From Lytechinus variegatus (lineage: Eukaryota > Echinodermata > Echinoidea > Temnopleuroida > Toxopneustidae), in NCBI RefSeq assembly GCF_018143015.1, contig NC_054740.1, positions 67,110,856 through 67,174,855 of the forward strand: 64,000 nt of DNA, written 5' to 3'. Positions 37,001 to 47,054 of the stretch are shown here, in pieces; positions within the stretch are counted from its first letter, which is position 1, and every line of letters starts with the position of its first letter. Below the pieces are notes generated by a model. It was given only the letters and a program-made list of their open reading frames with translations. It was not told where the DNA came from and ran no database searches. The position numbers and the translations under genes were made by a program.

Positions 37001-38588
37001 GCTACGTTGACGTAAAATTGTGAAGAAACCATAACGCGTCTCCAAAATAACAAAATTTCATTTCAATTCAAATTGAACTATGTATTCCAAGTATCCATAT
37101 TATTTCTTCATTCTATAAACCTATATATATACGAATGATCATTCGTCGTGGTTCTGACTCTTGCCTTTCAAACAGAGGTTCGTAGGTTCGATTCCTAGCC
37201 ATGGCGTGTTTTCCTTCGGCAAGAATTTTATCCACTCTGTGCTGCACTCAACCCAGGTGAGGCGAATGGGTACCCGGTAGGATTATTTCCTTGAATGCAC
37301 TGAGCGCCGGTGATGGTAGCCGGAGTAATAATAGCAGCGCTTTCTATCCTCAGGCAAAAAGCGCTTTAAAAACCCAGCTATTATCATTATTAAATTAAAA
37401 AGGTAAAAAATGAAAACCCCTTTAAACAAAATAGACATTGTACACAGACAGAATGCGGGTTATTCCTGCTGAAACCATACGCAGGTAGGATACGTAAAAG
37501 GACCATTCTTAGTCACGTGTGTGACCATATTTATGACAAATCTGGACTTTAATCACTTATAAATCTCAAAATTTCAGAGATTTCGTTATTTAAATGTTAC
37601 ATTCCAATAACCTCAAACATTTTTATTATTCTTGCTTAATAAGAAAATAATCAAACAAAGCATTGATAAGCAAGGGAGGGTTAGAGTCAAATAATCGATA
37701 CATTCCTGCAATAGCATGTTTTGTGTTCAGGCTAAAGCATTGTTAGTCACACTTATGACCAGTGGGTCATTTGTGTGAACTTTTGCTTTGATAATTATTT
37801 ATTTTATTAATGCTTGTTATGGATTCATAGTTGGTGAGATGCAAAGCACATTAGACCTAGCTTTGGAGAAAAAAAAATAATGCTAATACCAGAGCCTTGG
37901 TTTAGAGGGGGCAGAAACTTTTTGAGTTTTGGGGTCACGTGTGTGACATCTGAAGGCAATTAATTTCCTTTGTTACTTATCAGTGGCGGCGGAGCGAAGT
38001 TGAAAATGGAGGGTGGGGGCACAGGACACCTTTTCTTTCGGCGAAAAAGATACTCTCTTAAACATATGGCCGTATGTAGACATTTTTTGCCGGAGGCAGC
38101 TCGCGTAATTTCTTTTGGAAAAAAAATCGAAGCGAGGCCCAAAAGAATGGCCCAAAACGATCTTATAAGACTTAGATCAGAAAAAGTTACCAGCAACATT
38201 CATGAATAATTTTGATCCATAAAACGACGTTCTGTTTTATGTTTGCTTAGTTTGCTCTTTTTCTTATACCATTGAATAGATTTTAAAGAACAAATTTTCT
38301 GCATTAAATGCAAGCAGTGGATTTCACAAACTCATTTTAATTTTAGTGAATTGAATTAAATTGATTTTGTTTGATTTGAAAAGAATCCTACATTGCAGTC
38401 GCACGATAATCACCTTGAGGTTTTCTTTGTTTGAGGTTATCCTTATTTTGCAGCAACGGTTTCTTCTCAAGGAGCGCCATGCTTTCCGTGTCACCGTAGT
38501 CATCATCCCTGGTCGTGCAGGAACCGTTCCTATATCGCCCGACGTCGTTCTCCCCATCACTGTGGTTTTCGAACTCTGCTGAACCCAT
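25157..38588 (-). CDS. SLC17-family (sialin-like) anion transporter, copy C
   Basis: Ten coding exons on the minus strand, in order: 38414-38588, 36752-36957, 35914-36147, 34103-34190, 33125-33220, 30718-30839, 29218-29373, 28006-28138, 26240-26481, 25157-25291; 528 codons before the stop, all GT-AG. Intron phases match copies A and B throughout, and only exons 2 and 3 differ by a codon. The tail holds EKKPLL (residues 41-46), an ExxxLL sorting motif. TM1 reads YAMRINVSV (R84). Lumenal sequons are N96, N109 and N119/N120. Motif A is GWLTDKIGG, followed by SSLGSM (again no sialin H183), FTNQPIYLKHVQGM, YVNLMDIAPRFAGSL and GSGEVQEWA, the last very close to the sialin C-end (GEVQNWA). It is the most diverged of the trio and inverted relative to A and B. 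Introns are loaded with MITEs and microsatellites. Likely an organelle anion exporter; substrate unknown. Confidence 0.92.
25406..25526. mobile_element. small MITE in copy C intron 9
   Basis: Inverted arms GAGTTCGGCCAACC and the complement of GGCTGGCCGAACTC, with further pairing through AAAGGGTT and ACATGGCGCA. About 115 bp, TA-rich flanks. Confidence 0.7.
27297..27825 (+). repeat. tandem duplication of about 200 bp interrupted by a MITE
   Basis: Unit 1 (about 27297-27498) and unit 2 (about 27498-27825) share GTCATAAAGATGGTCA, TGGTGGGGCGAAAG, TTTTTCTTTTGGAAAAAT and TTAATGAATTGTC. Unit 2 is split by a foldback MITE. In copy C intron 8. Confidence 0.8.
27612..27784. mobile_element. foldback MITE (GTTCGTAAGTTAAG family)
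   Basis: Long palindromic arms: GTTCGTAAGTTAAGAGCGAC and its complement, ending in TATGAAACACCCACC. Its insertion point is fixed by comparison with the unbroken repeat unit at 27297-27498. Confidence 0.85.
28195..28508 (-). mobile_element. tRNA-derived SINE, minus orientation
   Basis: Reading on +: an AAT-rich tail, GGCATTTATATAGCGC, then AGCACCTGGGTGAGAGTGGC, and finally the complement of a B box (GGGATTCGAACAC) and tRNA-like head. In copy C intron 7, next to exon 8. Confidence 0.8.
28550..28780 (+). mobile_element. tRNA-derived SINE
   Basis: Body with CAGCAAGAAATTTATCCAAA and GTGCTGTATTCAACTTGG, then a GTAAGTGTTAAGCGC tail region. The head is partial. Confidence 0.7.
29001..29080 (-). mobile_element. 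SINE tail fragment
   Basis: (AAT)n, TTTATATAGCGCACTTTCC and a CAAGGCGCTTTAGAGC box: the complement of a SINE 3' end. Confidence 0.6.
29813..30283 (+). CDS. unrecognised 156-codon open frame inside copy C intron 6
   Basis: An ATG-started frame of 156 codons on the strand opposite copy C, inside its intron 6. The local sequence is less AT-rich and less repetitive than the rest of the intron. The predicted peptide is cysteine- and histidine-containing and basic, with no domain I recognise, no clear signal peptide and no membrane segment. Chance, a decayed transposon piece or an exon of an unknown gene are all possible. Low support. Confidence 0.2.
   Translation: MHIILARATSLCRLLPMGHCKFRPVRGNLWQTVLWIHRIDNLPFLYSGVFCCFCTTTHNESKNSMSNHNEKTRRSFVKKNCELEHQFRPMCLELTRNHKYVVSFVKSPGRNYCFDSPTLDKDSVGMKGIETLTMQLGKHIILRRVCKNSYYESLDW
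31578..32388. mobile_element. non-autonomous Tc1/mariner-like element
   Basis: An 811-bp element with about 30-base terminal inverted repeats (CAGTGCGTATC and CAATGCGTATC, each followed by an A-run and GTTTACAC). TA duplications lie at 31576-31577 and 32389-32390. No transposase-like frame is left. In copy C intron 5. Confidence 0.85.
32850..32880. repeat. GT microsatellite
   Basis: Short (GT)n run in copy C intron 5. Confidence 0.7.
33438..34080 (+). repeat. 297-bp tandem duplication carrying CTA/CTT microsatellites
   Basis: The sequence starting AGTAGAAGATGGGTTTTA at 33438 recurs at 33735. Each unit has the same roughly 150-bp unique part (TTCTCCGGGCTGATTTTTTC) followed by a (CTA/CTT)n tract: 33586-33720 and 33885-34078. 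In copy C intron 4, just 5' (in gene C terms 3') of exon 4. Confidence 0.9.
34725..35060. repeat. large imperfect palindrome (probable foldback MITE) in copy C intron 3
   Basis: The arms pair from roughly 34797-34900 to 34915-35020: AAAACAAATAATGCA with its complement, AGAGAAAGCTCGGTTTCTT with AAAGAAACCTCGCGTGCTCT. Weaker pairing continues outward on both sides. The centre is near 34907. Confidence 0.75.
35404..35732. mobile_element. MITE with AAGCCCCCTCACA termini
   Basis: The left end AAGCCCCCTCACACC and subterminal GTAGGCGGACGAAGGGTGAC match the complement of the right end (GTGAGGGGGCTT). A diverged partial copy of the terminus lies at 35273-35292. In copy C intron 3. Confidence 0.8.
36575..36660. 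repeat. CTT/CCT polypyrimidine microsatellite
   Basis: TTC and CTC triplet run in copy C intron 2, about 90 bases beyond the 3' (donor) end of exon 2. Confidence 0.8.
37138..37392 (+). mobile_element. full-length tRNA-derived SINE
   Basis: Head with GTAGGTTCGATTCCTAGCC (B box); body with GTGCTGCACTCAACCCAGG and GGTACCCGGTAGG; tail AGCGCTTTAAAAACCC and ATT repeats. In copy C intron 1. Confidence 0.85.
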
Positions 38589-38633
38589 GACGCAATCCCC
38601 GAATTATTTATTCAAAATTTTTCTCAAAGTTCC
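38589..38633 (-). other. 5' UTR part of copy C coding exon 1, behind a splice acceptor
   Basis: On the minus strand a pyrimidine tract and TTTTGCAG precede 38633, 45 bases before the ATG. This suggests a spliced 5' leader. Confidence 0.45.
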
Positions 38634-39395
38634 CTGCAAAATGAAAAAAGTGAAGACAGGTAGCTATTGAAAATGCTACACGGTATATTTTGCTAATGTA
38701 TTTATATAAACACTAAAGATTTTGAGTGGAATTTGAACGAAAACTTGACCTAGATCGAGAAAAATAAAGTAAAGAGGAAGACAACAAGACATCTCAGTCA
38801 TGCCCTTTGTGCCCTGAAGTTTTATACACATGATACAGGGAAATGGTCACGTGGGGTCGACCGACAAATGTCTTTTTATATTTAAGAGGTCAAAATGAAA
38901 AGTGAGAAAATAACAAAGAAACGGGGAAAGAAGATAGATGAAAGAAGAGTACTGGAAGGAAAGTGCTTTGTAAAGGACCTAATATAAAAAACAACAACAG
39001 TAAGTCGCATTTCAGGTTTCACCCCCCACACCTTCCTGTTGAATCGAAATTCCCTCGCACTGGTTACCCCTGGTTCCATTGTTCCGCTCGTTTAGATTAT
39101 TTTGCTTCCTGGAGCGAAATGTCTTTAAACGCTAATTTCGTTTTATATAGCAAATGCAATTAATTTGGGTCAGACTAATATTCATTTGGCAAATATTCAC
39201 ATATAAGAAAATAATCAATATCCAACTCTACGTCTAGACGAAATCACTGACATTTCGAATGCGAGTATCAGACTGCTCAATTCTTAAACAGTTTCTTTCA
39301 ATTTGCATGGCGCAAGGCATTTTGGCATTTCTTTGCAAAAAAGTCAGTGTGTTTTCATGCATAAACATAACCCTTCTGAAAAGAGGACAGTGTCC

Positions 39396-39660
39396 CATAG
39401 TGTGTGCTACGGTGTGTTCACAGTGTGGAACAAATTGTGAAATCACATTCACATTGTTAAATTTGAGCATTTCAACAGTGCACATTCACGTATAGTCGAC
39501 CATGTGAACACGCTGTGAACAGTCACACTGTCGAAGTGTCCACAGTGTGAAAATATTTCCACACTGTTGAATTAGAGCATTATAGCAGTCTGGATAATAT
39601 TTTCACACAGTCCACTTTGTCAGCACACTGTAATCACAGTAACACTGTTCTTTCCAATAT
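39396..39660. repeat. element built of CACAGTGTG/CACACTGT motifs
   Basis: At least eight near-copies of ACAGTGTG or its complement within about 260 bases, including CACAGTGTGGAA, CACACTGTCG and CACACTGTTG. The ends (GGACAGTGTCCC and AACACTGTTC) are roughly inverted, so a MITE is likely. It lies in or near the proposed 5' leader intron of copy C. Confidence 0.6.
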
Positions 39661-39865
39661 AGGGACAATTTGAATTTCATTTGCCAGAGGAGACTTAAGA
39701 ACATAGTTTCACGACGTTTCCTTCATGTTTATATTAATCTTCTTTGTGATATCCAATGAACGTCTCCTGATCTGATATTCCCAACAAGTCAGTGCACGTC
39801 ATGGAGAGTATCATTATAATAACGAATTTATAAAGTAAACCAATAAAAAAATGCTTCAAACTTAC

Positions 39866-39960
39866 CAACGATGTTTTCGGTACAGTGTACCGAAATCTCT
39901 ACAATTGTCAGAATCTTTTGTCTCATTTTCATTGCAGCCTCTGATGTGAGAGATTTCAGT
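39866..39960 (-). other. candidate 5' leader exon of copy C
   Basis: On the minus strand a strong donor (GTTG|GTAAGT) at 39866/39865 follows a palindrome TTTCGGTACA/TGTACCGAAA. Joined to the acceptor at 38633 it gives a leader with a short upstream frame that stops before the main ATG. The far limit is unknown. Confidence 0.3.
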
Positions 39961-39969
39961 CTCGTCAAA

Positions 39970-40955
39970 ATGTCTTGATCGATTGTGATTTATGGATTTA
40001 TTACACGACATTCAAACTGTTTTATGTTTAGGGTTAAAAAATAAACATGATAAATTGTATATAACAGATAGCACGTGATTGTTTTATATCCAACAAAAGT
40101 ATGTCAACAACCTCTTACATTCGTTCATTTAAGGAATACCATGTATCTGTTAAAAGAAATGCACAGACAATAGTGATTCCAGACCTTTTTTTTGTAATAC
40201 TTAATCATTCAGTTCAAAATCAAAGTGTGTACGATACATTGTAAAATATAACAATTCAATATCAACAAAACACTGTTCACAAAAGTCAAATAATTATCAA
40301 TTTTTATAATACAAATAATCGTACAAAATGTCATGTTTAACATATTCATATTCAGTAAAAAAAAAAAGAACATTTCTAACCAATATAAATTCACAAAATC
40401 ATACAATAATTATGCAGAAAATTTATTGTTCAACATTGATTAAACTGAATGAAATTAACAATAAAAAAAGCGGAAAGGGTTCGAGTGCTCACCCCCCCCC
40501 ACACACACACAAGACACAAAACAATTAGACAGGAAAAAATGAACAAAACAATACAAAAAAATAAGAACAGCAGAAGGAAGGAAAGAAAGAGAGAGAGAAA
40601 AAAAAAGAGAAAGAAAGAAAGGAAAGAAGTAACATGCAAAGTAAGAATAACATGCAAGACCTAATTATAGTTTCGATCGCCATGATCACTACCAATATCG
40701 TTCGACAGTTTTCGGTTTTGTACTGTTTGTTTTTTTTATAAGGAATGACAAGGTAGATTGCTTTCATCTTCAAAATTTCAATTCAGTATATTGCTTAGTC
40801 ATATTTGCCGTACTTTGAATCAATAAAGATTTACTCTTGTCTTTATGGGTCGTAATATTTCGTCATTTGATTGGACTTTCTTGGGACAAAAAGGTCAGGC
40901 CCGTAATGGTGTACTTATATCAGAAAGGTTGTTAATTCAGAAGAACGCATGATAA
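39970..40955. other. AT-rich intergenic DNA
   Basis: No gene. A purine-rich GAAA tract lies at about 40565-40630 and an ACACAC/poly-C patch near 40490-40512. Probably upstream flank of copy C. Confidence 0.4.
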
Positions 40956-40961
40956 AGGGGC

Positions 40962-41817
40962 AGGGGCGTCGATCCATTTTTCAGATTGGGGGGGGGGCAA
41001 AATCATTAATGTTCCAAAGGCGCTCGATCGTACAAAACACACACCCACACACACACACACACACACATATATATGTATATATATATATATATATATGACT
41101 CATGAGACCCAGACACGTATCTCACAAACAAATTAATGCGAGCGCGAAGCGCGAGCTGATTTTTTTTTTAGTATACTGACAGGAAAAGCGTGCCTGTTTA
41201 GGACTGTTTGTAGTAACTCATGAGGAGGATACATATCTCACTACACAGATAGTACGAGTGCCGAGAGTGAGCTGAAACGCGTAACACTCTTTCTTCTGAC
41301 CTGAAAACTTGATATTCTAAGCATTTTTGGTACCAATGATAAGATTTGTATCTAAAAGAACAATAGATGCGAGCGCGAAGCGCGAGCTGAAAATTTTGAT
41401 ATTTCGATCTGAAAAAATGACAGTTTAGTGGACGTTTTTGATGAAGAACAAGATATATATCCAAGAAAAGATGATTGCAAATCGAAGCAGGAGTTCTTTT
41501 GAGGCTTAGAACTGAAAGTGGGACATTTACATTCACCTATTTAATCATGAAAAGTATGGGTTTTTGCTACAGAAATGATGCGAGCGCGAAGCGCGAGCTG
41601 AAAATTTGTATATTCCAATCTGAAAAGCGGACACTTTGAGCACGATTTTAAATAAAGAACGAGTTGTGTATCACCATCTCGCTTGCTGAACATTACAATC
41701 TTGTTTTTTTAATGCATATCCGCAATTATGGGGGGGGGGGGCAAAATGATATGTCTGCCCCCAATATTTTCATTGGTGGAGCGATCGCCCCCCTGCCCCC
41801 CCAGGATCGACGCCTCT
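40962..41817. mobile_element. inverted-repeat element with internal 110-bp minisatellite
   Basis: The ends are AGGGGCGTCGATCC (40962-40975) and the complement of AGAGGCGTCGATCC (41804-41817), each near a G-run followed by GCAAAAT. Inside, a unit of about 105-116 bp repeats five or six times. The best copies carry GCGCGAAGCGCGAGCTGA at about 41142, 41370 and 41584. A CA/TA microsatellite sits at 41039-41096. No coding frame. Confidence 0.8.
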
Positions 41818-42069
41818 GTTAAAAGGGGCTACTGTGGCCCCAATATGGCAATTACTCGCGTAAATGGAGGGGGGTTGAGGCGTGGACCCCAATAAGTTTT
41901 CACGACCAAGAAAGAAAAAATATAGGGAGAAAAAGATAGAAGGGGAAAGGGAAAAGGTAAAAGATGATATAATATACTGAACATCCTGAATATCAGGTCA
42001 AAATCAAATATTAAAATTGCTCATTATACGTTACTGATGACAATGTGTCTGAATAGTATTCGAATAAAG

Positions 42070-42440
42070 GATGACGTTCTTATTGCTGAATATCGTTATT
42101 TCGAAATACATTTGCCTATTCGATTAAGATGCTCGTTTGTCTAAAAAATTAAGATGGATGGTTATAATCTGAACATTTACGGCATTCTACATCCGCATGT
42201 TTTTTTTAATTCGAAAATGAAATGATATTCGAAGATTCAAACGTTCTACCTATACGAATAAGAATTTCAAATTTTCAGACCATCGAAACTTCGGAATAGT
42301 GGGTGAATGAACTTTAAGAATATCAAATCTCATATAAGAATATCAAATCTCATATCATTTTCGGAATAATCGATATACTTATTAACTGACATTTGGAGTA
42401 TTCAAACATTCGGAATAAACCCTCCTTAAAAATGAGATGA
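42070..42440. repeat. AT-rich degenerate repeat with an 18-bp tandem
   Basis: AAGAATATCAAATCTCAT is repeated in tandem near 42318-42355, within DNA rich in GGAATA/ATTCGAA-type words. Confidence 0.5.
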
Positions 42441-42769
42441 GACCATTAAATTGGACAATATGACCTGTGAATTCTCACATCGGCGAATGGTAAGAATCAG
42501 TTGGAGATTAAAGGGTTTGGGATGGGGTAATTGGTGTAGTTACTGTCTTGGTCTAGTCTATAGCAGTTGGTCTACTGACGAAACCCCATTCGATCGGTCT
42601 ACGATCAATTTGGTCTGATTCTCGACTGTTATAGTATACCACTTGGCTAGCATCCATGCACATGGCCTTCATTTAGCCTCATGCATACCCAGTTGGTCTA
42701 TAATTTTGGCTTCGTCTTTTCCTTATGCTTGGCTTTGTTCAATTCAAGTTTTAAGTAAAATCGATGTTG

Positions 42770-43150
42770 TGGCGCGTCCGAGTGGTCGAGTGGTTCTGAC
42801 TCTCGCCTTTCAAACTGAGGGTTGTGGGTTCAAACCCAAGCCATGGCGTGTTTTCCTTTAGCAAGAAATTTATCCATGCACTCGTCCCAGGTGAGGTAAA
42901 TGGAACCCGGCATGATTAATTCATTGAACGCACGAGCGCTGAAAGGCTAATAAAGGACGCCGGCTCGGAATAGATAGTCTCTAGATAGATGAAGCTTTAC
43001 AAATGCCTATTATTGTTATTATTATTATTTTTTATTATCATCATCATTATCATTATTATTATTATTATTTTCATTATTATTATCATTATTGTTATTATCA
43101 TTATTATTGATTATTATTATTATTATTATCATAATTATTATTTTAGACCA
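42770..43150 (+). mobile_element. full-length tRNA-derived SINE with long ATT tail
   Basis: Head GAGTGGTCGAGTGGTTCTGAC (A box) and GTGGGTTCAAACCCAAGCC (B box); body CAGGTGAGGTAAATGGAACC; tail CTCGGAATAGATAG and about 120 bases of ATT/ATC repeat. It lies inside DNA rich in TTGGTCTA and its complement. Confidence 0.85.
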
Positions 43151-43680
43151 AGTGGATAGTGCGGAATGCGTAGGGCCTATACAGCCTAATTGGCCTAAAA
43201 CTGGTAATTGGGCTAAATGATAATTAGACCGAAATGGTACGTACATCGACAAACTATAACAAAAAGAAAAAAGGGTGTTCAAAATAATCTTGGCCGAAGA
43301 AGATTGGACCTACCCCTTTCACTGAGGGGAAAAGCAGGGGCGCGGGGCTTTCCCGAGAAAATCATGTTTATTTGAATTGAATTGATTATTGGTCTTCACT
43401 TAAAGTAAGAAAGGTCATGGTTGCAATATCTGTAAGTGCTGCAATAAACTTTATTGCTCTCTAAGATGATAAAAAATATATGTCTTAGGGCTGAGCTAAA
43501 TTACAGGATTATATAGCCTGGTGGGATGTTATGAAAACTGCTTGATCAGCAAGATTGGCTTATTTAAAGGAAATACTAAAATATCTAAATATGCAAAAGT
43601 AAACTTTTAACCGTCATGACAAATAAAATGTGATAAATAAACAGAGAAAGAAGAAAAATGGCATAAAGTGGCCTACATCA

Positions 43681-44774
43681 TTTTTGTCTCACCTGCATAG
43701 CAGAGTGAGACTATAAGCGCCGCTTTTCCGACGGCGACCGCGGCGGCGGCGGCGTCAACATCAAATCTTAACTTGAGGTTAAGTTTATGAAATGACATCA
43801 TAACTTAGAAAGTATATAGACCTAGTTCATGAAACTTGGCCAACAGGTTGATCAAGTATTACTGAACATCCTATTAGAGTTTCATGTCACATGACCAAGG
43901 TCAAAGGTCATTTAGGGTCAATGAACTTAGACCATGTTGGGGGAATCAACATCAAAATCTTAACCTGGGGTTAAGTTTTTGAAATGTCATCATAACTTAG
44001 GAAATATATAGACCTAGGTCAATAAACTTGGACATAAGGTTGATCAAGTATCACCAAACATCCTGCATGAGTTTCACGTCACATGACCAAGGTCAAAGGT
44101 CATTTAGGGTCAATGAACTTTGGCCGATTTGGGGGTATCTATTGAATTACAATCAAAACTTTAAAAGTTTTTGGATCTGATTCATGAAACTTGGACATAA
44201 TAGTAATCAAGTATCACTCAACATCCTGTTCAAGTTTCAGGTCACATGATCAAGGTCAAAGGTCATTTAGGGTCAATAAACTTTGGCCGAACTGGGGGTA
44301 TTTGTTGAATTACCATCATAACTTTGAAAGTATGTTGGTCTAGTTCATAAAACTTGGACATAAGAGTAATCAAGTATCACTGAACATCCTGTGCGCATTT
44401 TAGGTCACATGACCAAGGTCAAAGGTCAATGAACTTTGGCCATAATGGGGGTATCTGTTGAATTACTATCATAACTTTGCAAGTTTATTGATCTGACTTT
44501 TGAAACTTGGACATAAGAGTAATCAAGTATCACTGAATATCCTGTGCAAGTTTCAGGTCACATTATCAAGGTCAAAGGTCATGTGAGGTCAATGAATTTT
44601 GGCAACATTGGGGGTATTTGTTGAATTACCATCCTATCTCTGTAAGTGTATTGGTCTAGTTCATAAAACGTGGAAATAAGAGTAACCAAGTATCACTGAA
44701 CATCTTGTGCGAGTCATAGTAGTTTTCAAAGTCAGCACTGCTGCTATGTTGAATCGCGTAATGCAGGTGAGACG
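43681..44774. mobile_element. GTCTCACCTGCAT inverted-repeat element with internal tandem units and nuclear-receptor motifs
   Basis: Termini GTCTCACCTGCAT and its complement. After a GC-rich segment of CGG triplets, a unit of about 150-180 bp repeats five to six times, each with ATCATAACTT, GAAACTTGGACATAAG and AAGGTCAAAGGTCA. Five perfect DR1 sites (AGGTCAAAGGTCA) lie at 43898, 44090, 44253, 44416 and 44569. Several are followed four bases on by GGGTCA. No protein-coding frame is seen. Confidence 0.8.
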
Positions 44775-45180
44775 GCCAAAGGCATTCCACTTGTTAGTGA
44801 ACCGTCAGTGATATAGGCATATGCTGATTGTCAAAATTTCTAGTAAAAATTTGAATTGATGTCATTAAAGTGTTCTCAGTCATCATTCTCACCCTTATAA
44901 TTATATCCAACCTAGTAAAAATGCTTTGTGATCTAAGCAGGTAAATTGTTCAACTAAAATAAGAGAATGTATTTTAACAACAATATTTTGATTTTCCCAT
45001 TGTTTATTGCTTAAATCTAAAGTTAAAATATTGGAGAATTTAATCTGAAATAATAATAATGATAAATAGTATTGTAAATTGTTTCCATTCTTTTACAAAA
45101 CCATATATCTAAAATGATTATAAACTTCTACTATCCTTACTTTTTGAAAGTAAGTTAATTGGAAAATGGCGAGATACAAA
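44775..45180. other. AT-rich intergenic DNA
   Basis: No gene or clear repeat recognised. Confidence 0.35.
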
Positions 45181-45189
45181 TTGTAAATT

Positions 45190-45880
45190 TATTTATTTAT
45201 TTATATTTATTGGTTTTCTTTATTTCATACTGCAGGGTAGGTCTGTTGAGTTATGCAAAACTGCTTTCCAAAGGCACCCTGTAGTTTAACAAAATAATTC
45301 AACATCATATAGCAAAGCAATTTATGTAACAATATAGTAAACACATAATACATTAATAGTGAAATCAACAATTATTCATGGAATCATTACATTTACATTC
45401 AGTGTAATTACATCAGGTATGACAGTTAGAATTTTAATGATTTACAGTGTTTTTAGAATGCATGGAGGGACGTGAATTTTTGTATATTACAAGGGAGAGA
45501 ATTAAATATGACGGCAGCAACATATTCAAAATATTTTCTTTTATAATATTTCCCTGGCAGGGTATTTGAAGGGGACATAGTTCAGAATATCATGTTACGT
45601 TTGCAGATAAGTGGTCCCAAATAGACTGGGGTTAAAGTCGTTTTGTATTTTGAAAGCAAGAACACAAATTTGATATTTAGTACGTTCCTCCACTGTTTGC
45701 CATTTGAGTGTAGACAGCAATTCATGTTGGGGAGTAAGATAGTCCGTATTCAAAATTATTCGGGCATACTTATTCTGCAGTTTTTGTATTTCATTTTTGT
45801 TGGTTTTGCACAGGCTCCCCCAAGATGTACAACAATTATCAATGTAAAGTAAAATCATGGCAAAATGTAAATTCTTAAGA
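45190..45880 (-). mobile_element. 3' fragment of a second LINE
   Basis: The minus-strand frame 45595-45858 encodes a LINE C-terminal segment (IDNCCTSWGS, then KLQNKYARIILNTDY and ERTKYQICVLAFKIQN). This corresponds to the region after the reverse transcriptase palm in jockey/CR1-type LINEs. A 3' UTR of about 400 bases runs to an (AAAT)n tail at about 45188-45210. Heavily 5'-truncated. Confidence 0.8.
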
Positions 45881-46424
45881 ATCCTAGGCGGAATGACAAA
45901 TTACGTACATAATTTGTTTCGTTGAAGCCCATTATCAGGTATTCTAGGCTGAAAATAATATGAATGGAACAGATAAAAAAAAAGAAGACTTACACAACAT
46001 TGAAAATTTGATAAAATTTTGAAAAGGAATAAGGAAATTGTGACATTTATACATTTATTTCGGTTTAACAGTTCGGCATTATTCCGGTTTAACAATTCTT
46101 TGAATGTCTTTATTACTATTCAATGAGCATCATAATGTCATATTCCCATTTATTCTTTTGTATTTTATTACTAGTACATACTATGTTTATTCAAATTTTG
46201 TCATCCAAGAACAAATTGAATTCGAGGAAACTGATTTAGTGCATGAGATATCCGTTGCTGCAACTTATTTCATGATACGGAGGACATTATACACACATGT
46301 ATGAAAATATGAAATGATTATGATTTCATGTAATACTAGTAACATAATGTAAGAAAAGTAAAGTGTGAATGTGAGTCCTCAGCCCATCTATATTCATGAC
46401 GATTTGCATAAAATTGTTAAAAAA

Positions 46425-46520
46425 TATTGCTAAACTTTAAAATTCAATAACTCCGTTAATTTTAATCAGATTTTGATGAGATTTTAGCAATTTGATTGGT
46501 GAATTTTACTCTACTAGTAT
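46425..46520 (-). repeat. fragment of the 'ATTTCATCAAAATC' repeat family
   Basis: CAGATTTTGATGAGATTTT and neighbouring bases match the complement of the repeats at 47180 and 56400. Confidence 0.55.
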
Positions 46521-46718
46521 TTAGAAATGATTATTTTCAGCCCGCAATATCAAACATTTTGATATCGCACATTGTCTGTCTTCTGTCGCAAGCTGGCGGT
46601 AGATAAATAAACAACGCTTAACAGTCACCTGACACGACTCGGTGATCGTGAGAGAGTACCGGTGTAGCATCCAACAAAAACCGTCGAAGATTTTCCTGTT
46701 AATTACTGTTGCGAGTAA

Positions 46719-46976
46719 TTAATTCATTTATCATTGTTAGCTTCAACATCAAACAAGGATATTGACTTTGAAAACAGTTCATGGAAAACAGAGGAAGATG
46801 AAAGACCTCTTCTACAGGCCCATTTTCTGAGACAACGGCTAAACGCCAAAACATCGGAGATCAGACTGAGACGTGCTGCTCAACTCAGGCCAGGAACGTC
46901 CCGATCCCCCGACTTGTTACGGGAGGTCGGTCCATGCTCGGAGAGCTACACCAGAGTATCTTCTCTTCTCGTGTAG
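46719..46976 (+). other. open frame without ATG in the proposed RAB32 leader exon
   Basis: An 85-codon open frame lacking any in-frame ATG. It holds DERPLL (a DxxxLL-type word) and an arginine-rich stretch. It could be part of a 5' UTR, an internal exon or chance. Two short ATG-started upstream frames (46780 and 46798) and one at about 46935 overlap it. Confidence 0.2.
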
Positions 46977-47054
46977 ACTACACACATCAGTGACCTTTTA
47001 CGTAATCTGGGTATTCTGAGAGTTTCTGTGTATCTAGACAGCTCAAGTGTTGCA

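Noticed and set aside
40430-40773. Overlapping frames rich in Lys/Arg or Phe/Leu
   Set aside because: They come from a GAAA/TTTC purine-pyrimidine tract read on either strand.
43861-44700. Regularly spaced repeats resembling a CRISPR array
   Set aside because: Units of 150-180 bp with diverged copies, inside a eukaryotic inverted-repeat element and without cas genes.
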